DNA from: Clostridium nigeriense | Lineage (GTDB): Bacteria; Bacillota; Clostridia; Clostridiales; Clostridiaceae | Length of the DNA stretch: 64,000 nucleotides | Direction of reading: 5' to 3' | NCBI RefSeq assembly: GCF_900086595.1 | Contig: NZ_LT575472.1 | Location: 2,812,743 to 2,876,742, forward strand | In this document: piece after piece, positions 54,423 to 63,846 of the stretch | How the letters are laid out: the number at the start of each line of letters is the position of its first letter | Numbering within the stretch: position 1 is the stretch's first letter | Position numbers and translations under genes: made by a program | Notes under the pieces: model-generated | Told to the model about the DNA's origin: nothing | What the model saw: only the letters and a program-made list of their open reading frames with translations | Databases searched by the model: none

Positions 54423-54550
54423 AAGCAAATATGCTATATTAGTTGCTCAGTCGCAATCTCTAAGTAATTTCAAAGTTAATAGGAATACTTCAAAACTAAA
54501 TTAAGGAATTTATAAAAAACTATTTAAAGGATAAGTTTTTTATAAATTCC
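54423..54550. repeat. Dispersed hairpin element, copy 2
   Basis: GGAATTTATAAAAAACT (54505-54521) pairs perfectly, 17 bp, with AGTTTTTTATAAATTCC (54534-54550). Upstream is TTGCTCAGTCGCAATC, sharing GTCGCA with copy 1 (7537-7542), and AAACTAAATTAA before the arm, like copies 1 and 3. It lies between converging genes. Confidence 0.55.
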
Positions 54551-54558
54551 CCAACAAT

Positions 54559-54587
54559 AAGCTGTCTCTAAAGACAGCTTGTTTATT
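54559..54587. terminator. Hairpin terminator between nadE and an MFS gene
   Basis: AAGCTGTCT (54559-54567) and AGACAGCTT (54572-54580), then GTTTATTT on the plus strand. Confidence 0.7.
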
Positions 54588-54591
54588 TAAA

Positions 54592-55878
54592 TTAAATAGT
54601 TTCTACATCAATTTCACATTTTTCCTCTTCATCAAGATTAATTTGAAGTAATGATTTTTTAAATAACAGCATTGCTCCTATCATTATTCCTGAAGAAATT
54701 AAAAATATACTTGAAACACTAATCTTATCAAAAAGATATCCATATACCATACTACTTAATGGTGAAGCTATCATACATCCAGTTGAAACAACAGTTGATA
54801 CTCTTCCTAAAAAATCTAAAGGAACTATTGACTGTAGTCCTGCACTTACAAATGTATTGGCAATACCAATGAATATACACATAAATAGTGTAACTATTAA
54901 CATTAATGAATATAAATAAAAAATAGAATTTTCAATGGCTACTAATGGCTTTAAAGCTACAATAGCATATCCTGCTAGAAGCACTGATGCTATCATTAAG
55001 CTTCCATATAAATTTTTTCCTAAGGAGTACTTCTTTGAAAGCCAACCTACAATAAATGTTGCTAAAATCATTCCTGCCACTGCAAAAGTATCAACTATAC
55101 CATATTGCATATCTGACACCTTTAAAGTAATTTTACTAATATATGCTGAACCAATAGTAAAAGAACCTAGAGCAAAATTTAATATTACAGCTAAACTTAC
55201 AACGTTTATAATATCTCTTTTCTTTAATATGAAACTAATACCATCCTTAAATTCCGAAGCAAATTTATTAAAAGATAATTTTCCTTTTGATTTTATATTT
55301 CTAGGAATAACTAGAAAAACTTCTGAAATAGCAGAAACATAAAATGAAATAGCATTTACTATAAAAACACCCTCTAATCCAAAACTGCCATATACTAATG
55401 CTGCAATAGCTGGTGAAATTACATTACCAATAGCCATTAGAAGTGAATTTAATGCATTAGCTTCAACTAAATCTTCTTTTTTAGTTATGGTTGGAATTAT
55501 AGTTTGAAGAGTTGGATTATCTAAAGTTGAAATTAAAGAAAGTGCTATAACTAAAATATAAATATTAATTAAAGACATTTCTCCTGTAATGAAATAAATA
55601 ATAGCAAAAATACTTACTACTACCCCACTGGCTAAATCTAAAAAAATTAATATATTCTTTCTATAAAACCAGTCTACAACTACTCCTGAAAAAGGTGATA
55701 TTATTAATCCTGGAATTAGTGAAACCGCAAGGATAGATGCAAACTTTGTAGCAGAACCTGTAGTGCTTAACACAAATAAAGATAATGCAAAGCTCTGCAT
55801 ATAAGATCCAATAAGTGATGTAATTTTCCCAAACATTAAAAGTGAAAAGTTTTTTTCTTTTAGAAGCTTAAATTTCAT
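54592..55878 (-). CDS. MFS exporter, enterobactin-exporter-like (MFS_3)
   Basis: 428 residues, 10-12 membrane segments. FGKITSLIGSYMQSFALSLFV at the N-terminus and the loop motif VDWFYRKNILIFLDLASGV fit the MFS_3 group of drug or siderophore exporters. The upstream region has a widely spaced pair of identical palindromes (55938, 56003), so it is probably repressed by a TetR-like factor. The next gene upstream is another drug transporter. Substrate unknown. Confidence 0.85.
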   Translation of the reverse strand: MKFKLLKEKNFSLLMFGKITSLIGSYMQSFALSLFVLSTTGSATKFASILAVSLIPGLIISPFSGVVVDWFYRKNILIFLDLASGVVVSIFAIIYFITGEMSLINIYILVIALSLISTLDNPTLQTIIPTITKKEDLVEANALNSLLMAIGNVISPAIAALVYGSFGLEGVFIVNAISFYVSAISEVFLVIPRNIKSKGKLSFNKFASEFKDGISFILKKRDIINVVSLAVILNFALGSFTIGSAYISKITLKVSDMQYGIVDTFAVAGMILATFIVGWLSKKYSLGKNLYGSLMIASVLLAGYAIVALKPLVAIENSIFYLYSLMLIVTLFMCIFIGIANTFVSAGLQSIVPLDFLGRVSTVVSTGCMIASPLSSMVYGYLFDKISVSSIFLISSGIMIGAMLLFKKSLLQINLDEEEKCEIDVETI

Positions 55879-55937
55879 ATTTCCCCCTTTTTATACCATT
55901 TACAAATTATATTTTACTTTTACTATTACATTATATA

Positions 55938-56013
55938 TAACATTGTTACATATAAGACCCCTTTAAAATAGATAGTAATTATAATATAATATTATTATAT
56001 TATAACATTGTTA
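55938..56013. promoter_or_regulatory. Paired palindromic operator sites
   Basis: TAACATTGTTA occurs at 55938-55948 and 56003-56013, 65 bp apart (about six helix turns), both in the context TATAACATTGTTACA. A 5-1-5 inverted repeat present twice is the kind of site used by TetR-type repressors. No such regulator gene is adjacent. Confidence 0.6.
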
Positions 56014-56108
56014 CACTTGTAAACAACTTTAAATTGATTTTAGAAATAAATGTAAATATAATTCTTCAAATATTTTTAAGTCGATAATAATAGTTTATCT
56101 AGAAATTT

Positions 56109-56133
56109 AAGAGGCTGTCTTAGACAACCTCTT
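56109..56133 (-). terminator. Intrinsic terminator after the DHA2 transporter gene
   Basis: AAGAGGCTGTC and GACAACCTCTT pair with one mismatch (56109-56133), and the minus-strand tail is A/T-rich. MITE-like CATTATCCATTATTAATT follows at 56144. Confidence 0.65.
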
Positions 56134-56155
56134 CTCTATTATTCATTATCCATTA

Positions 56156-57562
56156 TTAATTATTTAATACATCTTGTTTTCTTATAACTCTTAATAAAGT
56201 TAATATTGCTCCTATTAAACAAACACTTGCAATACCTATAAATACAAATCTCATAGCAAATATAAATATATCTGCCCTACCTTCAATATATCCAGATACT
56301 TTATATCCTATTTTTCCACTCATTATAGAATATAAAATACTTGTAGATACTGCTATTCCTGTTGTTATTCCTAAATTTCTTATTAAGCCATTAATACTTC
56401 CTGCAATTCCAAGCTTACTTTTATCTACTGTTGACATTATTAAAGAATTATTAGGTGATTGGAACATTCCACTCCCTAAAGACACTGAACCTATAAGAAT
56501 TGCAACTAAAAATAAAGGTGTACTTTCCTTAAAAATAGCTAGTGAAAATAATCCTAAAGTCATAATACTTAAACCTAAAGCTGATATCTTTTCACTTCCA
56601 ATCTTATCAGATAAATAACCACTTACAGGTGCTACTACAGCTAAAACTATAGGTGAAACAGTCATCATAAGTCCCGCTAAACTTGGGCTAAGCTTCAATA
56701 CATCTTGAAGGTAAAAAGGTAAAATTATATTCATAGCTCCTATAGCAATGAAAGAAGTAAATCCACAAAATATACTTAAAGAAAATAATTTATTCTTAAA
56801 TATATCAATGTCTAACATAGGGTTTTTAATTTTCCCTTCCACTTTAACAAATATAAATAATAATATAATTGATATAATAAAAGTTCCTATTATAATAGGA
56901 TTAGCAAATCCCATACTTTGTCCAAAGTTTATTGAACAGAAAAGTAATATTATTGAAACAATAAATAAACTAGTTCCTTTAGAATCAAAAGGTATTTTAT
57001 TTTCAACCTTTTTAAAGTTCAATGTCTTTAATACAAAAATATAAACTATTATACCTATTGGTATATTTATTAGAAATATATATTTCCATGGTGCAACAGA
57101 TACAATTAATCCTCCTAAAGTAGGTCCAACCATAGTTCCTAGTGCAACTGCTGTACCTGTCATACCTAAAGCTCTTCCTCTTTCTGAAGGTGGAAAAGTT
57201 TCAGTAATTATTCCTTGATTAGTAGCCATAGCTGCTGCTGCACCTACTGCTTGAATTACTCTTGATATAATTAGCATTATAAGTGAATTTGATAATCCGC
57301 AAAGTAAAGATCCTATTGTAAATATAGCTATTCCAAACCTAAACACTCTACTTTTTCCAATTATATCTCCAAATCTACCAAATAGTAAAATTAATGCACA
57401 AATTGTTATAAGATAACTGGTTACTATCCACTCTATTCCAGCCATGGTTGTTCCAAGTTCTCTAGCCATAGTTGGTAAGGCAACATTTACTATACTACTG
57501 TCTAAGGTGGTCATAAATGTCATAGGTAAAACTACCAATAATATTGCCCATTCTTTTTTCAT
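56156..57562 (-). CDS. MFS drug:proton antiporter, DHA2 (14-TMS) family
   Basis: 468 residues, 14 membrane segments. FMTTLDSSIVNVALPTMA (motif D1), LFGRFGDIIGKSRVF (motif A) and TMVGPTLGG (motif C) are clear. Related to EmrB/QacA multidrug pumps. TTG/ATG context with AGGAGA precedes ATG at 57562. Its substrate cannot be read from sequence. Confidence 0.92.
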   Translation of the reverse strand: MKKEWAILLVVLPMTFMTTLDSSIVNVALPTMARELGTTMAGIEWIVTSYLITICALILLFGRFGDIIGKSRVFRFGIAIFTIGSLLCGLSNSLIMLIISRVIQAVGAAAAMATNQGIITETFPPSERGRALGMTGTAVALGTMVGPTLGGLIVSVAPWKYIFLINIPIGIIVYIFVLKTLNFKKVENKIPFDSKGTSLFIVSIILLFCSINFGQSMGFANPIIIGTFIISIILLFIFVKVEGKIKNPMLDIDIFKNKLFSLSIFCGFTSFIAIGAMNIILPFYLQDVLKLSPSLAGLMMTVSPIVLAVVAPVSGYLSDKIGSEKISALGLSIMTLGLFSLAIFKESTPLFLVAILIGSVSLGSGMFQSPNNSLIMSTVDKSKLGIAGSINGLIRNLGITTGIAVSTSILYSIMSGKIGYKVSGYIEGRADIFIFAMRFVFIGIASVCLIGAILTLLRVIRKQDVLNN

Positions 57563-57851
57563 ACTTTCATCTCCTTGTAAAAAAATTCGTTAATTTATAT
57601 ATAATACTCCTATTTTCTTTAATTGAAAATCTATGAAAAAAAACATAAAATTAAGTTTTAGTTAATTTTGTTAAATTATCTTTAATATATTCATAATTTC
57701 TTAAAATATCTAATTATCTATATTTAATATCCTTTAGAGTATATTAATAATTTATTTCTATGATATTCTATAACTTTTATTATTTGTAAAAATATAATAA
57801 AAACTCTATAATAACTATATATTTTGATTTTTATATTATGGGGGAGATAAA

Positions 57852-58349
57852 ATGAAAGTATCAATTATATACTTTAGTAAAACCGGCAACACCAAAGAAA
57901 TGGCTAATGTAATTGCAGAAGGGATTAAAAAAGTTTCTGATTTTGAAGTAGGGATATTTGATCTTGATAATATCGATGACGATTTCTTGCTAGATAGTAA
58001 AGCTGTAATATTTGGAACACCTACATATATGGCTAATACCTGTTGGCAACTAAAAAGATGGTTTGATGAAGGAAATAAGTATAATTTAGAAGGAAAAATC
58101 GGCGCTGTGTTTTCAACAGCTCACTATGCACAAGGCGGAGGAGATATTGCTCTATTAACTCTTATTAATCACTTAATGGTTAAAGGTATGTTAGTATATT
58201 CAGGAGGATCGGCACTTGGTAAACCATTTATTCATCTTGGTCCTGTTGCAATAGATGAAAATTTTGAAAAAAGCAAAGAAATGTTTGAAATATTTGGAGA
58301 GCGTATAGCTTTAAAAGCAAAAGAATTATTTTCACATAAGAATAACTAA
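57852..58349 (+). CDS. Flavodoxin-family protein
   Basis: 165 residues. FMN phosphate loop YFSKTGNTKEMA at 8-18, flavin contact GTPTYMANTCWQLK and GGGDIALLTLINHL. A soluble FMN protein of the NAD(P)H:quinone oxidoreductase/flavodoxin group; it probably shuttles electrons or reduces quinones. GGGGGAGA precedes ATG. Own terminator. Confidence 0.88.
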   Translation: MKVSIIYFSKTGNTKEMANVIAEGIKKVSDFEVGIFDLDNIDDDFLLDSKAVIFGTPTYMANTCWQLKRWFDEGNKYNLEGKIGAVFSTAHYAQGGGDIALLTLINHLMVKGMLVYSGGSALGKPFIHLGPVAIDENFEKSKEMFEIFGERIALKAKELFSHKNN

Positions 58350-58351
58350 TC

Positions 58352-58379
58352 TAAAAAAAACTCCTTATGGAGTTTTTTT
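58352..58379 (+). terminator. Intrinsic terminator after the flavodoxin gene
   Basis: AAAAAACTCC-TTAT-GGAGTTTTTT, 10-bp stem with T run. It also contains the stop codon of the minus-strand gene at 58365. Confidence 0.88.
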
Positions 58380-58653
58380 CATTAAATAACCTATAAAAAT
58401 GCTAATTAAAATATCTATTATAATTATTGTAATAAAACTATTACCTAAATACACTCCTTGCATAGGCCCAATAAATAGTACTACCCAAAGAATAAGAACA
58501 GCAATATAAATTTCAAACTTTAATAAGATCATCACTAAAAAATATATTAATAAATTCAATATCCAAAATCCTAAAAATAGCTTCAATAGCTTTTTACTTT
58601 TTAAATATCTTGCTAGTAAAATACTTAAAACCCAAACTAATAAAAATCCACAT
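58365..58653 (-). pseudogene. Small membrane protein gene broken by a one-base T-run change
   Basis: ATG at 58653 follows AAGGGA, 20 bp after the WG-repeat gene. That frame ends after 19 codons, but the next frame, open upstream and downstream, encodes membrane segments (LLVWVLSILLARYLKSKK, then FLGFWILNLLIYFLVMILL, IYIAVLILWVVLFIG and IIIIDILISIFIGYL) and stops at 58365. One T fewer in the run at 58642-58646 would join M-W-I to L-L-V-W. The downstream frame alone has a TTG at 58586 without a ribosome site. Confidence 0.55.
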
Positions 58654-58672
58654 AAAAAATTTCCCTTATACT

Positions 58673-60187
58673 TTAATCTAATATTGACTTACCTTCCCTA
58701 TTTACTAAATCAACTTTACCATCTTTATAATTTAAATAATATAAACCTTCATCGTATATTTTTACACTTTCAACCTTATCATCAAAGGATATTATCTCAT
58801 GTCCATCCTTACTTATAACAGCCCATCCATCCCCCTTCGTAGTTACAAATGAATCGTACCCTTCTGAATATCCAAAAGAAACTACTCCATAAAGATTGTT
58901 ATTTAAGATTTCACCTTTGCTATTAATTATATACCCTTCGTTACCTTCTTTTTCATTTACTATCATTAAATCATATGGTACTATCCCCATAACTGCAAGA
59001 TTTTTGGATAGAATATTATCATCTTTATCAATTATCATATTTCCTACCCCTGCAAATCCTGACTCTGTTATTCTTGTAACTGTACCTATGATGTAATCAT
59101 TATAAAATTGTATATTATCATAAGAAGAGGTTGCTCTTTTCCCCTCTAAGTTAACTAAATATGTTCTGTCATTTTCTATTACCGCCACTCTTTCATCTAT
59201 TACATACTTATATATGCTTCCTTTCTCATTATCTAAAGTTTCCGTTTTATCAATTATGCCATCATATTTTATATCTATTACTGCATTATTATCTTTATCT
59301 ATAATTCCATATTTTCCTCCATTACTTACAACTGTATATCCATCTGAAAATGGTAATGCAGATTCATATATACATGGAATTTCTTCTTCACCTTTTTCAT
59401 TAATAAATCCACTTTTCCCATCCTTGACTACACCTATCAATCCATCACTTTCAAATCCTATATAATCGTATTCATCTTCTGTTATCTTTTCCCCCTTAAT
59501 AGTATATAAATTATATTTACCATTACTATCTTCATTTACTATAGTATTATCAGTTATTACTCTTATCCCTTTGTTATCATCAATTCGTAGAATTTCTTTT
59601 CCTTTTAAATTAGCTACTATGGAAGTATTATCTTCATTCCATATAATATATTTATTTTGAATATGAAGACGACTTTCATTACTTTTAAAAGGTACTACTA
59701 CTTTTCCTTTATCATTAAAAATAGCTTTTTCTGTATCTTTCAATACTACAATTAATCCATTTTCATCTACAAAGAAACTGTCATACTCATCCTCTAATAT
59801 TTTTTCTCCATTCTCATTATAAATTGAGTATTTAAATTCTTTTGTACTAGTTATTATAAAATCATCTTCCATTGTAATATTTATAAATTCTTTATCCTCT
59901 GGTAAAATATAATTGCCCTTTGAATTAATTATATTCTCACTTCTATCCTTATTTATATAAACTTTTGCATAATCACCACTAAAAGTTTCAGCATCATAAA
60001 ATTTAGGCTCTATTTTATAATCACCATTTATATCTACATACCCATATAAGCCACTTTTCTCTTCTAATACTGGGTATAACTTAACATTATTGTCCTTATC
60101 TGCTTTATCTTTATTATCCTTTGAACACCCTAAAAACACAAATACGCTCATTATTATCAATAATATTATCTTAATATATCTTTTCAT
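58673..60187 (-). CDS. WG-repeat lipoprotein
   Basis: 504 residues. Lipoprotein signal with FVFLGC (Cys21). Many WG-type repeats: SGLYGYVDINGDYKIEPKF, DGLIGVVKDGKSGFINEKG, GGKYGIIDKDNNAVIDIKYD, DGWAVISKDGHEIISF. Such beta-rich repeats are likely binding surfaces outside the cell. AGGTAG region precedes ATG at 60187. The gene at 58365-58653 follows in the same direction. Confidence 0.88.
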   Translation of the reverse strand: MKRYIKIILLIIMSVFVFLGCSKDNKDKADKDNNVKLYPVLEEKSGLYGYVDINGDYKIEPKFYDAETFSGDYAKVYINKDRSENIINSKGNYILPEDKEFINITMEDDFIITSTKEFKYSIYNENGEKILEDEYDSFFVDENGLIVVLKDTEKAIFNDKGKVVVPFKSNESRLHIQNKYIIWNEDNTSIVANLKGKEILRIDDNKGIRVITDNTIVNEDSNGKYNLYTIKGEKITEDEYDYIGFESDGLIGVVKDGKSGFINEKGEEEIPCIYESALPFSDGYTVVSNGGKYGIIDKDNNAVIDIKYDGIIDKTETLDNEKGSIYKYVIDERVAVIENDRTYLVNLEGKRATSSYDNIQFYNDYIIGTVTRITESGFAGVGNMIIDKDDNILSKNLAVMGIVPYDLMIVNEKEGNEGYIINSKGEILNNNLYGVVSFGYSEGYDSFVTTKGDGWAVISKDGHEIISFDDKVESVKIYDEGLYYLNYKDGKVDLVNREGKSILD

Positions 60188-60260
60188 TTCTACCTCCGTA
60201 TCTTTCTATATATTATTCTTTTATCCTTTTTATATTTTAACATAAATTTTCCTTATATAA

Positions 60261-60407
60261 CTATTACTTCTTGTATTGTTGCTACTTATTCAACCTCATG
60301 CAAAAGCTGCTATAAAGGCTGATGATCCAAATGTAATTATTATAGCTGTAACTATAATTATTTCTACATTCTTATTAACAAATAGAAAAGTAGGTCAACT
60401 CATTTAA
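60261..60407 (+). pseudogene. 3' remnant of a membrane-protein gene
   Basis: A frame open from 60261 with no ribosome site reads PHAKAAIKADDPNVIIIAVT, then IIISTFLLTNRK and VGQLI, stop at 60405-60407, inside a strong terminator (60387-60423). It looks like the last membrane segment of a lost transporter or permease. TTG at 60276 is the only start-like codon. Confidence 0.4.
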
Positions 60408-60423
60408 TTTGACCTACTTTTTT
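60387..60423. terminator. Bidirectional intrinsic terminator
   Basis: AAAGTAGGTCAA (60387-60398) and TTGACCTACTTT (60409-60420) form a 12-bp stem with T/A tails on both sides. It also ends the deoxynucleoside kinase gene on the minus strand. Confidence 0.9.
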
Positions 60424-60434
60424 TTAATCTAATA

Positions 60435-61100
60435 TTAAGCTTTTTTTTCAACTTTTCTAACTTCCTTAAGCTTTTCTTCAACTAATTCTATAAGCTTATA
60501 CTTATCAGCTTCATTATTTACAACATCCATTTTATCCATATCTATTATTAAAACTTCAGAAGCATTATAGCAATTTTCCACCCAGGCATCGTAGTCCTTC
60601 CATAAGAAATTATAATACTCTCTTAAACTATCATCTATTTCAAACTCTCTACCTCTTAAAGCTATTCTATTTAAAACAGTTTCGAAAGAACCTTTTAAAT
60701 AAACCATTATATCGGGTGCTTTTTTAGGAAGCTCTTCTAATTCCTCTAGCATATTGTGTAAAAGATCTTCATATATCTTCATTTCTAACTCATTAATTCT
60801 TCCAAGCTCCATATTTTTCTTAGCAAAATACCAATCTTCATAAATGGATCTATCTAATACATTATTATTATGAACAAGTGCTTCCTTTATACTTTTAAAT
60901 CTAGTATTTAAAAAATAAAGTTGCAATAAAAAAGGATATCTCTTCTTTTGGATTTCCTCTTCGCTTTCACTATAGAATAATGGCAATATAGGATTATCAT
61001 CTACACTCTCATAAAATACATCAGAATTGAAATGTTTTCCTAAAATTTCAGCAACAGAACTTTTACCAAGTCCAATCATACCTCCAACAACTATCAACAT
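60435..61100 (-). CDS. Deoxynucleoside kinase
   Basis: 221 residues of the dNK/thymidine kinase 2 fold. P-loop VGGMIGLGKSS (5-15), NNNVLDRSIYEDW (the DRS motif) and RIALRGREFEID (lid arginines). It phosphorylates deoxyadenosine, deoxyguanosine or a related deoxynucleoside for salvage. Two NrdR-like boxes upstream (61183, 61213) suggest control together with ribonucleotide reductase. Confidence 0.92.
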   Translation of the reverse strand: MLIVVGGMIGLGKSSVAEILGKHFNSDVFYESVDDNPILPLFYSESEEEIQKKRYPFLLQLYFLNTRFKSIKEALVHNNNVLDRSIYEDWYFAKKNMELGRINELEMKIYEDLLHNMLEELEELPKKAPDIMVYLKGSFETVLNRIALRGREFEIDDSLREYYNFLWKDYDAWVENCYNASEVLIIDMDKMDVVNNEADKYKLIELVEEKLKEVRKVEKKA

Positions 61101-61182
61101 GCTTCACCTATCCTTTTACTTTTTATCTTTCTCTATATTACATAATAAAAAAATCACTTTCAAGTCTTGACTTTTATTATTT

Positions 61183-61228
61183 ATACTACATATTGTATTT
61201 ATAGAAAAACTAATACTATATATTGTAT
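61183..61228 (-). promoter_or_regulatory. Tandem NrdR-like boxes
   Basis: ATACTACATATTGTAT (61183-61198) and ATACTATATATTGTAT (61213-61228) are near-copies of the NrdR box (ACACWATATATTGTGT) with start points 30 bp apart, about three helix turns, as usual for NrdR pairs. They lie 83-128 bp upstream of the kinase ATG. Confidence 0.65.
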
Positions 61229-61284
61229 AATTATCGCAATATTTCAAATGCATTTAAAATATTAAATTAAACTAATTTTATAAT

Positions 61285-61337
61285 AAAAAAGCTTTAACAT
61301 TGATTATTTTTAATCAACTGTTAAAGCTTTTTACTTC
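61285..61337. terminator. Bidirectional intrinsic terminator
   Basis: AAAAAAGCTTTAACA and TGTTAAAGCTTTTT form a stem of about 13 bp extended inside by GATTA/TAATC. It ends the thi transporter operon on the minus strand (stop at 61344). Confidence 0.85.
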
Positions 61338-61343
61338 GATAAA

Positions 61344-62066
61344 TTACATAAGACTTAATATTTCTTTCTTAATTTCAATAAACTCTTTACTAGTAACTAC
61401 ATTTCCATTTCTATCATTAGATAAGTTAACTTTAATTTCTCCTTTTATAATAGCAGGCTTTTCAGAAATAATATATATTCTATCTGATAATAATATTGCT
61501 TCTTCTATATCATGTGTTATAAATAATATAGTAGATTTCATTTCTTTAGTTAACTCTAATAACCAATTTTGCATTTTTCTTCTCGTCATAGAATCCAAAG
61601 CTCCAAAAGGTTCATCTAAAAGCATTATATCGTCAGATGTTAAATAGGTTTTTAAAAAGTTAGCTCTTTGCTTCATTCCACCTGATAACTGTGATGGATA
61701 TTTATATTCAAATCCACTAAGGCCAAATTCATCTATATGTTTTCTAACTTCCTCTCTAGCTTCACCTTTATTTTTACCTTTAAATATTAATGGAATTCCT
61801 ATATTATCTATTACCTTTTTCCATGGAACCATCATATCCTTTTGATACATATAACTTAAATTTCCATTAATTTTTACTTCTCCATTATCGCTGTTTATTA
61901 TATTAGTTAAAATATTAAAAATAGTACTTTTCCCACTGCCTGAAGGACCAAGAATTGAAACTAGCTCCCCTTCATTTACTTCTATATTTATATCTCTTAA
62001 TATTTCCATATCATCAAAGGATTTAGATATATTTTTTAATAAAATCTTATTTTGATAAGAACTCAT
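61344..62066 (-). CDS. thiZ: ABC transporter ATPase, ThiZ type
   Basis: 240 residues. Walker [10 protein letters not shown], signature LSGGMKQR, Walker [13 protein letters not shown] and FITHDIEEA. NrtD/SsuB/TauB-like ATPase group. It shares 20 bases with the end of the substrate-binding gene, so the three transporter genes are one unit. With ThiX and ThiY it imports a thiamine pyrimidine precursor. Confidence 0.9.
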   Translation of the reverse strand: MSSYQNKILLKNISKSFDDMEILRDINIEVNEGELVSILGPSGSGKSTIFNILTNIINSDNGEVKINGNLSYMYQKDMMVPWKKVIDNIGIPLIFKGKNKGEAREEVRKHIDEFGLSGFEYKYPSQLSGGMKQRANFLKTYLTSDDIMLLDEPFGALDSMTRRKMQNWLLELTKEMKSTILFITHDIEEAILLSDRIYIISEKPAIIKGEIKVNLSNDRNGNVVTSKEFIEIKKEILSLM

Positions 62067-63051
62067 TTGTATAAGCCTCGCTTGATTTCATTTCCTTATT
62101 AATTAATTTATTATCATATAAGAATTTAGTATAGTTATCCCATACACTATCCTTCATTTCACCAAACACCTTTGTATCCTCCATATATTTATCAGCAAGA
62201 TACTTTTGGCTTTCTATTGCAAGTTCTTCACTAATTTCAGGGACTTTACTTACTAAAAGTTTTGCACTTTCCTCTGGATTAGCTATTGCTTCTTCATATC
62301 CCTTTGTTGTAGCTTCCATAAACTTTTTAGCTAAATCTTTTTTATTATTAACTGTATCTTCAGTAGTTGCAATTATTGGAGTATAGTAATCTAATGCTGG
62401 ATCCAAATCTCTAACTGGTATATAGTTTATATCAAAACCTCTAAGTCTTGCTTCAATATTTGTCCATGCTTCAAAAGTCCATTCAAAATCTAAGTTATTT
62501 TTAGTTGCTATAAAAAAGTCTTCTGTTCCTGCATCTACCATTTTTAATTTACTAAAATCTGCTCCATTTTTCTCCATAACAGCTTTTAATATAGCTTGTT
62601 CTGATGGACTTCCCCATCCACCATAAACCTTATTTTCAAAATCTTTTACAGTTTCAATTCCCTTTTCCTTAGGTGAAGCAAAACCTGATGTGTTATGTTG
62701 TATAATAGCTGCTATAGCCATAACAGGTAATGGACTATCTGATGTTCTTGCATAAGTTAAATCTTCTTGATAGCTTACTGCAAAATCTCCTTTTCCTGCT
62801 GCTAAAAGCTGTAGTGACGAACCTTCAGATGGTTGTATTATTTCAACCTCTAATCCTAAATCTTTATAGTAACCTTTTTCCTGTGCTACATAAAAACCTG
62901 TATGATTCGTATTAGGTGTCCAATCTAAAATTAATGTTACCTTTTGAAGTCCTTCATTATTTTTTGCTTCTTCTTTTTTACTACATCCAGCAAATAAAGT
63001 TAGTGCTGTTAATGATGCTAATACTACTGATACTAATTTCTTTTTTAACAT
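62047..63051 (-). CDS. thiY: Thiamine-precursor-binding lipoprotein, ThiY (NMT1/THI5-like)
   Basis: 334 residues. Lipoprotein signal TLFAGC (Cys23). The mature start [20 protein letters not shown] and [19 protein letters not shown] are classic for the THI5/ThiY family, which binds formylaminopyrimidine or related HMP precursors. It works with the permease 16 bp upstream and the ATPase overlapping downstream. Confidence 0.92.
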   Translation of the reverse strand: MLKKKLVSVVLASLTALTLFAGCSKKEEAKNNEGLQKVTLILDWTPNTNHTGFYVAQEKGYYKDLGLEVEIIQPSEGSSLQLLAAGKGDFAVSYQEDLTYARTSDSPLPVMAIAAIIQHNTSGFASPKEKGIETVKDFENKVYGGWGSPSEQAILKAVMEKNGADFSKLKMVDAGTEDFFIATKNNLDFEWTFEAWTNIEARLRGFDINYIPVRDLDPALDYYTPIIATTEDTVNNKKDLAKKFMEATTKGYEEAIANPEESAKLLVSKVPEISEELAIESQKYLADKYMEDTKVFGEMKDSVWDNYTKFLYDNKLINKEMKSSEAYTNEFLSK

Positions 63052-63066
63052 TATTTCACCTCTAAA

Positions 63067-63846
63067 TTAATTATTTTCCCTTTTATTATCTTTATTATTC
63101 CATGGAGTAAATATCTTCTCCATTACAGAAACCAAACCAAATATAGCCATACTTATAATTACTATTATTACTATAGCAGCAAACATTTTATCTAAAGCAT
63201 ATGCACTTCTTGCTCTAGTCATATATACACCAAGACCTTTATCTCCTCCAAGCCATTCTCCAATTACAGCTCCCATAATACTATAAGTTGCTGCAATTCT
63301 CATTCCTGAAAAGAAATTTATCATTCCATAGGGTAATTTTAAGTGCATAAATATATTTAGCTTTGAAGCTCCCATTAATTTAAAATGGTTTATTAAATCC
63401 TTATCCACACCTTCAAGACCATCTACTATACTTATTACTATTGGGAAAAAACATACAATGACAACAACAATTATTTTGGGCAAAGCACCAAAGCCAAACC
63501 AAATAATAAAAAGTGGTGCTAATGCAATAGTTGGTATAGTTTGTGATATAACTAATACTGGATAAAGAGCCTTTTTTATTAGTGGTACCATATCCATAAT
63601 CACTGCTAGTACTATAGATAATCCAATTGCAATTATAAATCCTACAAAACCTTCATATAGTGTAGCTAATATGTGAGGCATCATAACTTTAAAATCACTA
63701 AATAAAACTTTAATTACATCTGATGGAGTTGGCATTATATATTTTTCTATTCCACCTGCTCTAACTACTATTTCCCATAAACTTAATAAAATTAATATAA
63801 ACACTATAGGTGCAAGCTTATTTCCTATACTTTTCGATTTTTTCAT
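63067..63846 (-). CDS. thiX: ABC transporter permease, ThiX type
   Basis: 259 residues, six membrane segments. The BPD permease EAA-like loop HFKLMGASKLNIFMHLKLPY is intact, as is IAATYSIMGAVIGEWLGG. It should carry thiamine pyrimidine precursors with ThiY and ThiZ. ATG at 63846 lies inside the 3' end of the upstream thiamine-binding gene, 29-base overlap. Confidence 0.92.
   Translation of the reverse strand: MKKSKSIGNKLAPIVFILILLSLWEIVVRAGGIEKYIMPTPSDVIKVLFSDFKVMMPHILATLYEGFVGFIIAIGLSIVLAVIMDMVPLIKKALYPVLVISQTIPTIALAPLFIIWFGFGALPKIIVVVIVCFFPIVISIVDGLEGVDKDLINHFKLMGASKLNIFMHLKLPYGMINFFSGMRIAATYSIMGAVIGEWLGGDKGLGVYMTRARSAYALDKMFAAIVIIVIISMAIFGLVSVMEKIFTPWNNKDNKRENN

Noticed and set aside
54935..55342. 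135-codon frame opposite an MFS gene
   Set aside because: Shadow; hydrophobic segments on the minus strand explain it.
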